Of a stretch of DNA of 64,000 nt, positions 54,000-64,000 are shown piece by piece. The DNA is taken from positions 765,501 to 829,500 of the forward strand of contig JAPDOI010000137.1 in assembly GCA_029168955.1 (NCBI GenBank), in the 5' to 3' direction. The notes beneath the pieces are model-generated. The model had not been told where the DNA came from and did no database searches. It saw only the letters and a program-made list of their open reading frames with translations. The first letter of the stretch is position 1; every line of letters starts with the position of its first letter. The stretch is from Aplectana chamaeleonis. Its lineage: Eukaryota > Nematoda > Chromadorea > Rhabditida > Cosmocercidae. The position numbers and the translations under genes were made by a program.

Positions 54000-55335
54000 A
54001 TGAAAATATGTTACATGTAATATAAAGTGTAATATACTTGAGACATTCAAGTATATTACCTTTATATCGCATGTAACCTACACTTATATTACATGTAACA
54101 TACACTTATATTAGAAGTAACATACACTTATATTTCATGTAGCTTAATTAGAGCTGCAAGTTGAAGCTCGATGCTTTAAGAGTTGGAGCTGCAAGTTCCA
54201 GGCCACCGCTTCGGGTGCGAATCAGCGACCCTTAAAGGCAGTGTTCGCGATGGTTTTCGTTCCCGCGTTTTTCACATAAAACAATGCGTTGGCCTCCAAG
54301 TGTCAGCACAATTACGAAGAAACGGCAAGAAACGCATTAAAACGTCGTATTTCGGTGACATTATTCTATAACATGGACTAGTTGTCCGGTTGGATCAACA
54401 TGTTCATGGTGGTTGTCACCGGTGAAAATGGGGCTAATCAAAAATGGAAGAATATTTTGGGCAAAACAGTATTAGTTAGGGTTCGAAGGAAATAACGGAG
54501 CTTCATAAAATAGAGGATTACAAAAGAGGGGTTCACAAACGATTTCATTGCCACAACAAACACTTCCTGTGATACTTAATGGGCGGTGTGATACTTAAGA
54601 ATTTCGTGCCCTTCTTGTGCGTTTTTCTGGGTTTCTTCGTCATTTCAGTTCTACTAGGGGGCCAAACAATCGATTTAGCGATTAATCTCAAAATCGAAGA
54701 TTATCGTGAACACTGCCTTTGAGCTCTTTTGGACATCGCAGAAACTTGAAGCTTGCTGCTTCATGATTGAAGCAGCTAGCTTGGATCCCTCAGTTTCATA
54801 CAAGAAGCAGTGGGCTTAAGCTTGCTCAAAAATATTGTATGTCGCTCCCTCTAATCCTTCACACGATTTCAACGGATCATGAGGAGCGAGAGATCAACGA
54901 CTCGGCCAGGGCGAGTGACCACCCTGTCTCATGTCAATCCCATGGGCCTGCGCTCATCGGTAAGGTATGAGGCGGCCCGTGTGCTGTGCAGATTTGCAGA
55001 AGGTGTTCAGCATAGGCCCTCAGTTGTTGAAGATATTTGAGTTATGTTACACTTATACTACATGTAATATACTTGAGTAGAGATAATTCACATGTAACTT
55101 ACATTGACGGAGAGGTATTACAAGTATATTGTAATCGTCTCTTATGTTACAAGGATTATGTTTTCACCATCGAAAACATATTACTTGCGACATTTTGGCC
55201 TGCGAGCGACGGACCGATATATTACATGTAACATACATCGGTCGAGATAATTTGCAAGTAATGTACATTGGCCAATTTATATTACATGTATATTAATTCA
55301 GGCCTTTTTTATTACATGTAATATGTTTTCATGTT
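54000..55335. repeat. ATTACATGTAAT-rich repeat region containing a MITE
   Basis: 54005-54145 and 55025-55330 are dense in TTACATGTAA palindromes and variants (ATTACATGTAACATACACTT, CAAGTATATTAC). Between them 54232-54721 is copy 4 of the AAAGGCAGTGTTCACGA MITE family (left AAAGGCAGTGTTCGCGATGG, right TTATCGTGAACACTGCCTTT). The flanks probably belonged to one palindrome-rich element. No coding signal. Confidence 0.6.
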
Positions 55336-55666
55336 TCTGAGCAAGTCGAAAACGGGCTCTATTGTTTGGCGCTTGCCCCCCCCCCCCGCAGAGTCTGAGT
55401 ACACGAGGAGAGGAAAAAGGGAGGGGCCAAGGGGAAGGGGAAGGAGGAGTCCGCTGCCGAGGGCAGCCACCGGTGTCAACCCAGTGCTGAAATAACTCAT
55501 CAACCCTAGACACGGAGTTGTTAGCTCTGCTTGTTCGTCGGAAATCTCGAGGTCTCTAGGCATCTACAATTCTGCAATACATCCCTTCCACCCGTTTTGT
55601 CCCGGATCCGGGACTTGCCAGAAGGCTGGTTAGGCTTGGCCGCATTGCTTGGATCTACTGTGCACT

Positions 55667-56478
55667 AGAGTGTTGCCCAAATATTCTTTTATTCGAATAT
55701 TCGAATAATTCGAATATTCAAAGAAGTGAAATATTCGTTTATTCGAATATTCAAAAAGTGAAATATTCGCTTTATTCGAATATTCGAATATTCAGCATGA
55801 ATAATTTGAATATTCGACAAGATCGCACTCCATTTTGCCCTGATTTTCCATTTCAAACAACTTAGCGTAATGATTCCTAATTTCTCACAATTCTTCAGTG
55901 CCTCATAAATTTTTAGTTATAGCAATTATGTACAATATATTAAACTGCTCGTAGGATTTTGTCCAAACGCTAGAAATGCCCATTTCACTTTAAGTTATAG
56001 AGAAAAGTTTAAATTTCGAGCGACGCATAAGTATAGCAACACTTAAGGAACATGAAAGTGTCTCGCAAAAACGGCCACATTGTATAATTTTCATGCGTAT
56101 AATAATGGAACTGGGGCCAGGTGATGCCATTCGTCCACTTTCCCGGTGGACTTCACCTGAATTCTTAGGCTGACAAAAGATTTGAGTTGTAAAGAGGGTG
56201 CAGTTCATGAGATGACAACTTACCAACCTGTTGTTGACGCCCCAGTTTGCCTCAGTGGATTGAATGGTATATGTAATACGCAATAGAGTGTTGCCCAAAT
56301 ATTCGTTAATTCGAATATTCAAAGAAGTGGATTATTCGGGTTATTCGAATAATCGAATATTCAAAGAAGTATGGTAGAATATTTGTTTATTCGAATAATC
56401 GAATATTCAAATAAGTGGATTATTCGAATTATTCGTTTATTCGAATATTCAAAAAAAATATTCGTTTCAACACTCTAC
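55667..56478. mobile_element. TTCGAATA-rich elements with TAGAGTGTTGCCCAAATATT ends
   Basis: TAGAGTGTTGCCCAAATATTC occurs at 55666 and again at 56283, each followed by a run of TTCGAATATTCGAATAA. An inverted end CGTTTCAACACTCTA is at 56463-56477, so 56283-56478 looks like a complete small MITE. The first copy lacks a visible right end. The stretch between (55840-56280) has a minus-strand open frame without recognisable content. Confidence 0.55.
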
Positions 56479-56487
56479 TGTGCACTG

Positions 56488-56624
56488 CGTGACATTTCCT
56501 ACATTTTGTTGGCTTGGCGCATAGCGCGGAGCAGTGGTCGAAACCACCACAATTCTTGCACCGGTCGTGTGATGGGCATGCCTTGAGCCTATGGGGTTCC
56601 AAACATTGCGTGCACAGTTTATGT
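56488..56624 (-). pseudogene. Retrotransposon gag fragment with CCHC zinc knuckles
   Basis: Read on the minus strand this gives CTQCLEPHRLKAC, then CKNCGGFDHCSALC (exactly CX2CX4HX4C), then CRKCHAVH. Such clustered knuckles after a gag domain are typical of BEL/Pao- or gypsy-type elements. The frame is cut on one side by the MITE ending at 56478 and on the other at the LTR-like repeat starting at 56639. No protease or RT was found nearby. Confidence 0.55.
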
Positions 56625-56638
56625 TGTATATTAACATC

Positions 56639-57610
56639 TGTGGTTCAGTGGTTTTGTTTGTGTGTACATCAGAACACAGCAACGTCAGCTTTACCAGCCT
56701 CAAACTTGGTAAGTAAACCATAAAACAAACATACATCCAAATATTATGATAGCACGCAATACATGTATATTAATTTTAGTAATAATATAATATAATAATA
56801 CATCGAAGAATGATGCAAATCAAAGCTATGCTGCAAGACTACGGCGCTTTCATTGTTATGTCAGTGGTCCTAGCTGACATAAGCTGAATCTTCTAGAGCC
56901 ATCTTTCTTATTCAACCGACTCGAGAAACACTTCCTCGGCCAACACCAAACGTTCTCTCCCGACTCTTTTACCGATTCATCAATTACAAGCACATCATTT
57001 TATCACCATCCGGATCTTCTCTCAACCAGAGTCCAATCAGTCGAATAACTCCAACTGGCTCATTTCCATTTCATTATGCACCTTCATGATCAGACTTCGA
57101 ATCACATCTTTCCTAGACACACTAGACAGAAACAAACTTATTATGAGAGCATCAAGCAACACAAAAGCATAAAAATAAACCTTACATACCTACAAGCTAA
57201 ACCCTAAAATCCCATGGGCTATCTACGAAGCAAACGACATGTGGGCGAAGTAGGCAGGAGCTAAGCTGGCATGACCAGCGCTTGTTTACTCCACAGGCTT
57301 TTATACCCGACGGAGAGAGGGCCTTCGATAAGAAGGGGTGACGCTGATAACAGCGTTCACCACATCGTGGATAAGAGCACAATTATTATAGAGGTATATA
57401 AGTGCGTTGAAAGACTACGATATTTATAAAGAAGCATATCACGTGAGTTACAGATAATTGACGGCGTTCAACAATGCATGAAGAAAAGAGGACAGTAACC
57501 AGAGCAAGTCGTGCGCTCCGTCGAGTCTGCGAGGGCGAATGCTTTTGCCCATCCATCGTAGGAGGCGGAGCCGTAGTAGATCGACCTCGTCTGACCCGAG
57601 ATGGTTACAC
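56639..57610. repeat. LTR-like dispersed repeat, copy 1 (with a 0.5-kb insertion)
   Basis: It starts TGTGGTTCAGTGGTTTTGTT and ends near TCTGACCCGAGATGG. 56639-56865 and 57365-57610 match copy 2 (60758-61206) in the same orientation and order at roughly 85%. The 500 bp between are absent from copy 2 and hold nothing recognisable. It could be a solo LTR or an internal piece of a degraded retroelement. Confidence 0.6.
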
Positions 57611-58418
57611 GACACTCCCCACCTGCGTTTTTTGAAGGAACAGTGGATCGTTGAAGCCGTCTCCCCACAGCCAGTCCTCGGTATTGACGTTTAGCAAGCA
57701 TGCCAGCTCTAATCTTCTCCTGCGTCTGCTGACTTGATTGACAGCGTCTTCATATTTACAGCGTATATCCCCAGCCTGTCTCTCGTGGGCTTCGCCATTT
57801 CCGGCATCCGACATATCGCTGGGTGGTGTGACGTCGAATAACAGTAAAAACACTGCGCGTCGTATTTTCTGCATTGCACCCCGCCGCGACACCCATTGAT
57901 AAGACTTTTGACACAGCGGCGTCGGTTACTGAGGAATTCTTACCGAGCCCCAGTGTCTTTTACCATTGTACAAGAGTCGCTGTAATGGTCCAGAGCGGCG
58001 TTGTGAAACACACAGCGCCTTTGACATTCGGACAGCGCGGCGCTGGGGCATTTTCGGCATTTACCGCGAGGCTGGGGCGCGAATAGTGCGCGGAGCATCC
58101 TTCAGCGCGAGGCCAGCGACTGCTTCCCCGCGGAATCTTCGCGAGACAGAGTGTTCCATGCGAGACCTGCTGAATTAGTTGAACGGCGCCGCGCTGGGTA
58201 ATAAATCATGGCCCAGCCTCGCGCTCTGTTCGCAATCATCTCTGATTTTTTCGATTGAAGCGCGGATGTTAATGTCTGATTTTCATTTAGTTTCAGTGTC
58301 GCCCTAACTTTCCTCCGCGAATATTTTCTGTCACCGTTTTGTAATAACATAGTTTCAACGAGTTTGTCACTTACAGTTATCGTATTGCTCGATATTCCCT
58401 TTTACATTTCGTTTTCAG
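57611..58418. other. Intervening DNA with a GC-rich MITE-like segment
   Basis: 58034-58225 has inverted ends (GCGCGGCGCTGGGGC and GCGCCGCGCTGGG; GCGAGGCTGGGGCGCG and GCCCAGCCTCGCGC). A similar GC-rich unit lies at 59245-59390 (CCCAGCGCGGCGCC, CCTCGCGCTGGGGCGCG, CCAGCGCCGCGCTG). The frame 57605-57892 (minus) has an Arg-rich stretch but is unrecognised. Confidence 0.45.
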
Positions 58419-58654
58419 ATGTGACGTGCGAGGCCTCAAATCTGCAGACGTGGATGGCGCTCATAGTCAGAAGTGGATTTTGAGAGATGTGAGTTTGTGA
58501 CTAAATCTGCTCAACTTTCTGTAAATTTCATCGTAAAATTCGTATCATGATACGAATTCTCGAACACTTTTTTCAAAATTGCGCTCGGCAGTCTCAGAGT
58601 GTGGAGCAGAAGGATGACGGTCAGTGCAGTGGAGATCCGGATCTAGTCGACTGA
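58419..58654 (+). CDS. Possible two terminal exons of an unrecognised gene
   Basis: 58419-58488 follows a good acceptor (CGTTTTCAG) and ends at a strong donor (GAT|GTGAGT). It encodes CDVRGLKSADVDGAHSQKWI and continues in phase 0 to 58592-58654 (after CTCGGCAG), SQSVEQKDDGQCSGDPDLVD and TGA. The pattern fits the last exons of a + strand gene. It cannot join FPGT exon 5 directly, because the junction would make TGA. No further exons or family were recognised; chance is possible. Confidence 0.25.
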
Positions 58655-58795
58655 TGTATGGCATATTGTGGATTTCGAAAAATCCACAAGGAGCCCATTA
58701 TATGATCTTAACGGTATTCGAATAATGATTAGTTCTCCTAAGCTTGTCCATTTTGTACTCCTGCATTGCATTCGTACGTCTCGATCTTATTGAAT

Positions 58796-58906
58796 GTCCG
58801 TGTTGTGTCCATTACTGGTCGCCCACTTCCTCAATCCATTACTGGTCGCCCGGCTCCTCAACCTATGACAAAACCCTAGACGTGGCTGCAAAGAAGAAGA
58901 AGATGT
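58796..58906 (+). mobile_element. LINE A 3'-end fragment
   Basis: Contains GGTCGCCCGGCTCCTCAACC, TATGACAAAACCC and GTGGCTGCAAAGAAGAAGAA. This is the end of the LINE A family at 9386 and 13127 (stop region, TATGAC, GGCTGCA, (GAA)n). It is severely 5'-truncated and shows an extra tandem CCATTACTGGTCGCCC. It marks continued LINE A activity on both strands. Confidence 0.7.
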
Positions 58907-59439
58907 TGTGTTCCTGTTCAGATATAAGCAGAAGTGTAATCGATCACAAGTGCTTTAAGGTGCTTTCGTATGCCTAAGTACAGGTAATTTAATTTAGAGT
59001 ATTGATTGTTAGAGAATGGAGAGCTATGCAATGAAAGATTTCTTTTTAGCATTGTCAATGCATGAAAACGTGTTGTTATGGCGAAAATTTGTTGTATTAC
59101 GATTTAGAATGAAGATAAATTATTCATAATAATTGTGTCATGTTATTAATAATATATTCCTAATGTAATAATATGATGATATATGATAGCATTGATAATA
59201 ATGAATCGAGAAGTGGATACAATCGACGCGATGGAAGTGGCCGGCCCCGCGCTATTCTGCAAAAATGACCCAGCGCGGCGCCGCTGAAGAATTTTAGCCT
59301 CGCGCTGGGGCGCGAACAGCGCCAGGCTAGGATGGGGGCGCCGCCTCGCACTGTTTGCGCACCAGCGCCGCGCTGTCGGTTGTTCGTGGCTGCCCCCTCA
59401 TGGGGTATTCTTTCAGGACACATAGGCAGGCGCTGTAGT

Positions 59440-60660
59440 TGCACGATCATTGTTTGAAAGTTGCTGCGCTCTTGCAAAGCTTGATGCAGTTCTTCTTCAT
59501 AGCGTCGAACTATCTCTTGGACGAGGTCATGAACTTGTCTTTCCATAGCGGCGTCAGGTGCATTGGGAATAGGCTATTCGTGAATTTTTCCCTCCTAAGC
59601 AGCGACGTACAATACCCGCGCTAAGTTTTGTAAAAACGGGGAGCATTTGCCAAACTTGGCAAAAAAGCGTCCGATGCATGTAACTTTTTTGAACGAAGAC
59701 ATTTTTGGATTCTGAAAAGGCTATCATATTTACAGCTCGAATTCCTACATAACAATGTGCCTTGTGGACCGAAGTTCTCTAAAATCACTTTGTTTTCGAG
59801 TAAAATTGTTTTTGCGGTCGTTTCACAAAAACGTCGCGCGCTTCAAAAAGCGGCGAAACTTTGAGTAGTAATGGTACAAGTAATAGAAGAGCAATCTCTA
59901 TGTTTTCTTCGTGAATTGGATGAAAGAGGGGCTCTCTCGAGATCTGTGCAGATTGATTTTTTGAAATCCTCCATTTATCGGTCTGGGACTTTCGCAACAA
60001 AAGTCCGACTTTTCAGGAAGCTCCCGAGAGTGTTTAATGAAGGATTTCAAAAATTCAATCTGCACAGATCTCGAGAGAGCCCCGTTTTCATCCAACTCAC
60101 GAAGAAAACATAGAGATTGCTTTTCTATTACTTGTACAATTACTACTCAAAGTTTCGCCGCTTTTTGCCGCGCGCGACGTTTTTGTGAAACGACCGCAAA
60201 AACAATTTTACTCGAAAACAAAGTGATTTTAGGGAACTTCGGTACACAAGGCACATTGTTATGTAGGAATTCGAGCTGTGAATATGATAGCCTTTTCAGT
60301 ATCCAAAAATGTCTTCGTTCAAAAAAGTTACATGCATCGGACGCGTTTTTGCCAAGTTTGGCAAATGCTCCCCGTTTTTACAGAACTTAGCGCGGATATT
60401 GTACCTCTCTCTGTATGCGATAACCTCGTCCTTTTCATTGCCTACTTCGTCGACAACTTCCAGGAAATCTGTGTTTGCCTGGATTCTATCGCGTTCCAGA
60501 TCCTCTTCACCACTTTCTGTGTGGCTCTGATTGGCGGCGTCGTCGATCACGTCTTGAGCTTCCATAATGTCGACCGCGTCTTCGGCACCCTCGGGTTCCT
60601 CTTTCTCCGCTTAACTGTGTTATCTAGCGTTGGTGAGGTTAAGGGTTTTCGTTTGACTTG
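59440..60660 (-). pseudogene. Acidic/coiled-coil frame (gag-like relic) split by a palindrome
   Basis: Minus strand. 60405-60565 reads MEAQDVIDDAANQSHTESGE, DLERDRIQANTDFLEVVDEV. It breaks at 60403 and the register is resumed at 59606, leading to MERQVHDLVQEIVRRYEEEL, HQALQERSNFQTM and PMCPERIP, a strong coiled-coil candidate. Charged coiled coils of this kind occur in retrotransposon gag N termini, but no diagnostic motif is present. The interruption is the fold-back element 59607-60403. Confidence 0.35.
59607..60403. repeat. Near-perfect 0.8-kb palindrome
   Basis: Both ends read GTACAATAYCCGCGCTAAGT inward and outward. The arms of about 380 bp match almost base for base (TGCCAAACTTGGCAAAAAMG, CGAACGAAGACATTTTTGGA, TCTCTCGAGATCTGTGCAGA and complements) around an unpaired centre of roughly 40 bp at 59985-60025. 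No transposase frame. The very high arm identity implies a recent fold-back insertion, or an assembly chimera. Confidence 0.85.
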
Positions 60661-60757
60661 AACACCCATTGGCGAATCTGCACACTACAGGGTTTTAGTC
60701 TCCTTGTGTTCGAAGGTAGGGCAGATCAGTGCTTGCGTCGAGACGTATATTGGGCTC

Positions 60758-61206
60758 TGTGGTTCAGTGGTTTTGTTTGTGTGTACACCAGAACACAGCA
60801 AGGTTAGCTTTATTAGCCTCAAACTTGGGTAATTAAAACATAAAACAAACATGCATCCAAGCATTATGATAGCACGCAATAAGTGTATAATAACAATGTT
60901 ACAACAATACATCAATGAATGAGGCATCTTAGGAGTTTGCTGCAAGACTACGGCGTTTTCATTGATAAGAGTACAATGATTACAGAGGTCTACTAGAGCG
61001 TTGAAAGATTATGGCGTTTATAAAGACGCATATCACAAGAGTCACGGTTAATGGACGGCGTTCAGCAGTGCAGAAAGAAAAGAGGACAATAACCAGAGCA
61101 AGCCGTGCGCTCCGTCGAGTCGGCGAGAGCGAATGTTTTTGGCCAGCCATCGGAGGTGGAGCAATGGTCAACCGACCGCGTCTGACCCGAGAACGTTCCA
61201 CGATAT
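60758..61206. repeat. LTR-like dispersed repeat, copy 2
   Basis: It starts TGTGGTTCAGTGGTTTTGTT like copy 1 at 56639 and ends near TCTGACCCGAGAACG. It lacks the 0.5-kb middle of copy 1. Sequence upstream and downstream of the two copies is unrelated, so both are independent insertions or remnants. Confidence 0.6.
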
Positions 61207-62126
61207 GTTGTAAGATTTCTGCCCTGACGCAAAATGGCAGTGGCTGTTTGCGAAATTTTGTGGTATCTGGGTCCTGGCAGATAAGGCAGGGGGCTTCAGG
61301 TTGAGAGGGTTTGGGGCCGTTCTGTGAGGTTTGTGTTCTTGTTACTATTAGGCGGCTAGCCTTTTGTGGTGGTTTGGGTTGTGTCTGGACAGGGGGCCTG
61401 GGGATGGGATCATGATTCCAATTCCATGTAAAACGGGGGTGTTTTTTTGGGGGCGCACATTGTGGAGGGCGGGGTGCAGAATTGCATTTGCTGGGTCATC
61501 CAACCCGAATCCTACAGGTTTTCGGAGAATTTTTTCTGAGGGGTGCCGGCTCTCTCACAGAGTGGATGGTTCGAGTTTCTTTGGTGCTCTTTGAACCACT
61601 CCTCATAGTATGCAGTGATGGTCTGCGACAGTCTCTGACGGGCTTCTCGACGTTGTTAATTGTTGTGTTCGACGACTGACTTGTTGCGGGTGAGTCCTTG
61701 AGAGGTTGAGCTGACAGTGACGCTTGACTGGCGAGCGCCAAGGCGAGTGGATAGCGGTTCTGATTTTGGGTGGGTATTTATACGGGCTTGGGGCGGGGTC
61801 TGTTGGTTAGAATTTCTGGTGAGATGGATGTCGACGTAGTTCAGAGAAGGTTAGTGATTCGGCACTACATCTTGCGTCAGCCGTAGCGATTGTAACTTTT
61901 ACGACCGCCAGTGGCCAACTGGTGTATGGAGATTAGCAGTCTGGTGGGCAGATAGTTGATCGCGTCGGGCTTTGAATATTCGAATGAGGCTGTGATAGAT
62001 GGGCAGATGTCTAGAAGCACGCCTCCCATTGGTTGTTTACTGGCGTAGAATCGGATGAGTACTGTAGGTACTTTAACTAGTTACTCACTCTTAAGAGAAG
62101 AATTTTCTACAATTATACATAAGTTG
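61207..62126. other. Unrecognised region, possible gag-like frame on the minus strand
   Basis: The minus-strand frame 61496-61741 and a neighbouring frame (TITAYYEEWFKEH, HPLCERAGTPQKKF) have a coding-like texture but contain frame changes and stops. They follow the LTR-like repeat's orientation ambiguously. I assign no function. Confidence 0.25.
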
Positions 62127-62985
62127 AACGAATTGACTGGCAATTCAATACACCAAATAGTCCTAGACCAGGACAAAGTTTTTCACTCTGGTCCGAGTGT
62201 TTCTACTTTTACAAGAAGGAATCACAGAGGAAAGAATAATGTAAACCAAGGTTTATCGTCGAGACAGGCACCGGCTGGCACGGACGGCCATTTATTGACT
62301 GACACAGGGGCACAACAATGATCATAACAAATGGTTACAAGAAAATGGTTATTTAGGAATATATAACACACAAAACGTGAGAGAAGTACTCATATGCCCA
62401 CATGGAGGCCCTCAAAGAACGAAGCACTTCCACTGCGCGACATACTCAAAAATGAGAACCACGACCGCCTCTTACCGAGCGCCTGGAGAAATCTTGACGT
62501 TCGTAAACTTTACCACGAGAGGAGGAGCCGGGTCTTTTGAAGTTTGTTCGATCAGCATATGGCGCGCTCATCTGACGACTTCCGTTAGGTACCGGTGCAT
62601 AATGCCATGTGCGGCTCTTATGGTTGATCCTTTGACACTCCCTCAGTTTCAGCATGCCGCTGTACTGCTTGATCGTAGCATTGCATAACCGCTTGGCCGA
62701 GCTTCGCGTATACGACGACCAGACACCAAACTGATCTTATCCGCTAAGATCGGGAACAACACATCGACCATACTTTCTTGAGTTTTTGTCGTAAGCAGGC
62801 AACAGATCCGTTGCTTCAGGCTCGGTTTCTGCACGATTATTTCTTCCGTGAGATCCCTGACGACATTCACCGATTTGGCCTCCAAGTCAAACGAATTGAC
62901 TGTTAATTCAATTCACCAAATAGTCCTAGACCTGTTTCTATTTTTACGAGGAATCACAGAAGAAAGAATGGTGTCAACAAAGGTT
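62127..62985. repeat. Pair of direct repeats 0.76 kb apart
   Basis: AACGAATTGACTGGCAATTC, CACCAAATAGTCCTAGACC and GGAATCACAGAGGAAAGAAT at 62127-62260 recur at 62889-62985, the second lacking about 35 bp. The DNA between has two overlapping minus-strand frames (62446-62655, 62649-62885) of unknown nature. Short terminal direct repeats around a small insert suggest a TRIM-like or degraded LTR element. Confidence 0.5.
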
Positions 62986-64000
62986 TATATCAAAGAGAAC
63001 TTTTGGCAGTAATCCCTGGCTGTTGTTCTCCTCCCAACGGACCAAACATGCATTCGATCCTTTCTGTGAGAGTACACACCTGACCCTGTAACTGAATATA
63101 AGTAAATCGAACTTCCCGAGTTTTCCACCTTTTTAGTAAGCTGTGATCAGAGTATATCTACCTCAAGACTCTTAGCTCTCACTACCGATAAAAACGTCAG
63201 GAATATCGCAATTTAGCTCTTTTGCTAGGCACTTCATTAAACCGATATTATAACTCGCGATTGGCAAAACTGTGCGAAAATCTTCCGGAACTGATGCGAT
63301 TTCTTCGAATATCGGGTGCTTGGCAACCCGGATTATAAGTCTAGCTAAGTCAACAGTTTATCTAACTGAATTAGAAATATTGAGCTTTTCCTTTGTAAAA
63401 AAAATTTGTGAATCTGATCATCAAGATTACCGTCTAACCGTGTTCTGATATTGTCGATTTCGAAGGCTAGCTGAGCATTCATTTGAGTTACCTCTATTCC
63501 GGTTTCAACGGCATGGTCATCCATCTGTTCGGCTCCAGTGATAACTCTGCTAGATGGAGGCATGCCTTATTCTAAGACTCGGTAAAGTGAACTATTTAGT
63601 CAATCCGACTGGTTAGGCTTGGCTCACATGTAAACCACGGAAGTAACCTTTTCAGGAGAGAGTTGTTTCACGGAACCGTAGAACAAATTGTATAGTGGAT
63701 TTTTGCCAGTGGACAAGCGGAGGATTAGAGTTTGAGAGTGCTATAGAGCATGGGAGAGATAGATACTAATATTTGTTGAATCAGTATATATACGCGAACA
63801 AGTGCAAAACGAATTACGGCAGTAGTCGAGTCTCGAGTGTCTTCTCCTACCGTCAGGATACCAATGGTAATGGCAATAGGCAAGATGATAGCGCCTGTGG
63901 TAATGGCATTAAGTGAGCCTCGCTGTCGACGAGGTTGCGCTGAGCTGGATAGCTTGTCAACGAAGTGGGCGAGCGCCTCTAGAGAGGACATTCAAATGTG
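62986..64000. other. Right edge, two unrecognised minus-strand frames
   Basis: 63725-63991 has a hydrophobic stretch (GAIILPIAITIGILTV) that could span a membrane. 63345-63563 has VETGIEVTQMNAQLAFEIDN, a possible coiled coil. Splice sites joining them are not convincing, and neither resembles a family I know. They might be part of one gene or element running past the window edge. Confidence 0.25.

Noticed and set aside
58419..58654. Last exons of FPGT
   Set aside because: The sequence does not resemble the FPGT C terminus, and direct joining to exon 5 makes a stop codon. Listed only as a possible pair of exons of an unknown gene.

Overview
The window looks like nuclear DNA of a nematode, most likely a rhabditid/strongylid (clade V) species with a repeat-rich genome. 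I infer this from the compact TTTTCAG splice acceptors, from ATG codons placed directly after TTTTTCAG (spliced-leader acceptors), from many small exons separated by transposon-filled introns, and from the best-conserved gene, a PRP16/MOG-1 orthologue. The species is not identified. Almost every open frame over 60 codons that is not named below is a shadow or a transposon remnant. The host genes had to be rebuilt exon by exon from splice sites and codon phase.

Three host genes lie on the + strand. (1) 5114-26095: a complete 28-exon DEAH-box splicing helicase (PRP16/DHX38, C. elegans mog-1), 1156 codons plus stop, every exon junction in phase. (2) 26397-29348: a six-exon F-box protein that starts 126 bp after the mog-1 poly(A) signal, directly behind a trans-splice acceptor, so probably the second cistron of an operon. 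(3) 33317-52621 and onward: the first five exons of fucose-1-phosphate guanylyltransferase (FPGT), an enzyme of GDP-fucose salvage. Its first intron is 17.6 kb and consists almost wholly of tandem repeats and a retrotransposon. Its C-terminal two thirds were not found in the window.

Most of the rest is mobile or repetitive. 965-5112: a CR1-like LINE (LINE B) split by a hAT element with an exact 8-bp target duplication; its 3' end runs into a (TA)n tract that abuts the mog-1 start codon. 9306-15130 (mog-1 intron 6): nested insertions, with a MITE containing a Jockey/I-like LINE with a PHD finger (LINE A), itself containing a second truncated LINE A (13-bp target duplication) and a LINE B copy. 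Large fold-back elements and several MITE families sit in other introns. 35417-36147: a 42-bp minisatellite built on the palindrome TGATGACGTCATCA (CRE core). 36147-50392: a satellite of about 145 bp with higher-order structure, interrupted by a 7.7-kb Ty3/gypsy-type LTR retrotransposon (38743-46430, minus strand) with damaged gag, protease, RT, RNase H and integrase and a long unexplained extension beyond the integrase GPY module. 51297-51834: a terminal-inverted-repeat element carrying two tRNA-like sequences head to head.

From 52.6 kb to the end no host gene is secure. The stretch holds GC-rich minisatellites (one again carrying TGACGTCA), ATTACATGTAAT-rich DNA, TTCGAATA-rich DNA, relics of a gag gene with CCHC zinc knuckles, two copies of an LTR-like repeat, a near-perfect 0.8-kb palindrome and a pair of short possible exons. 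Many transposon frames are broken by single-base indels, so decay and assembly error cannot be told apart from this sequence alone.
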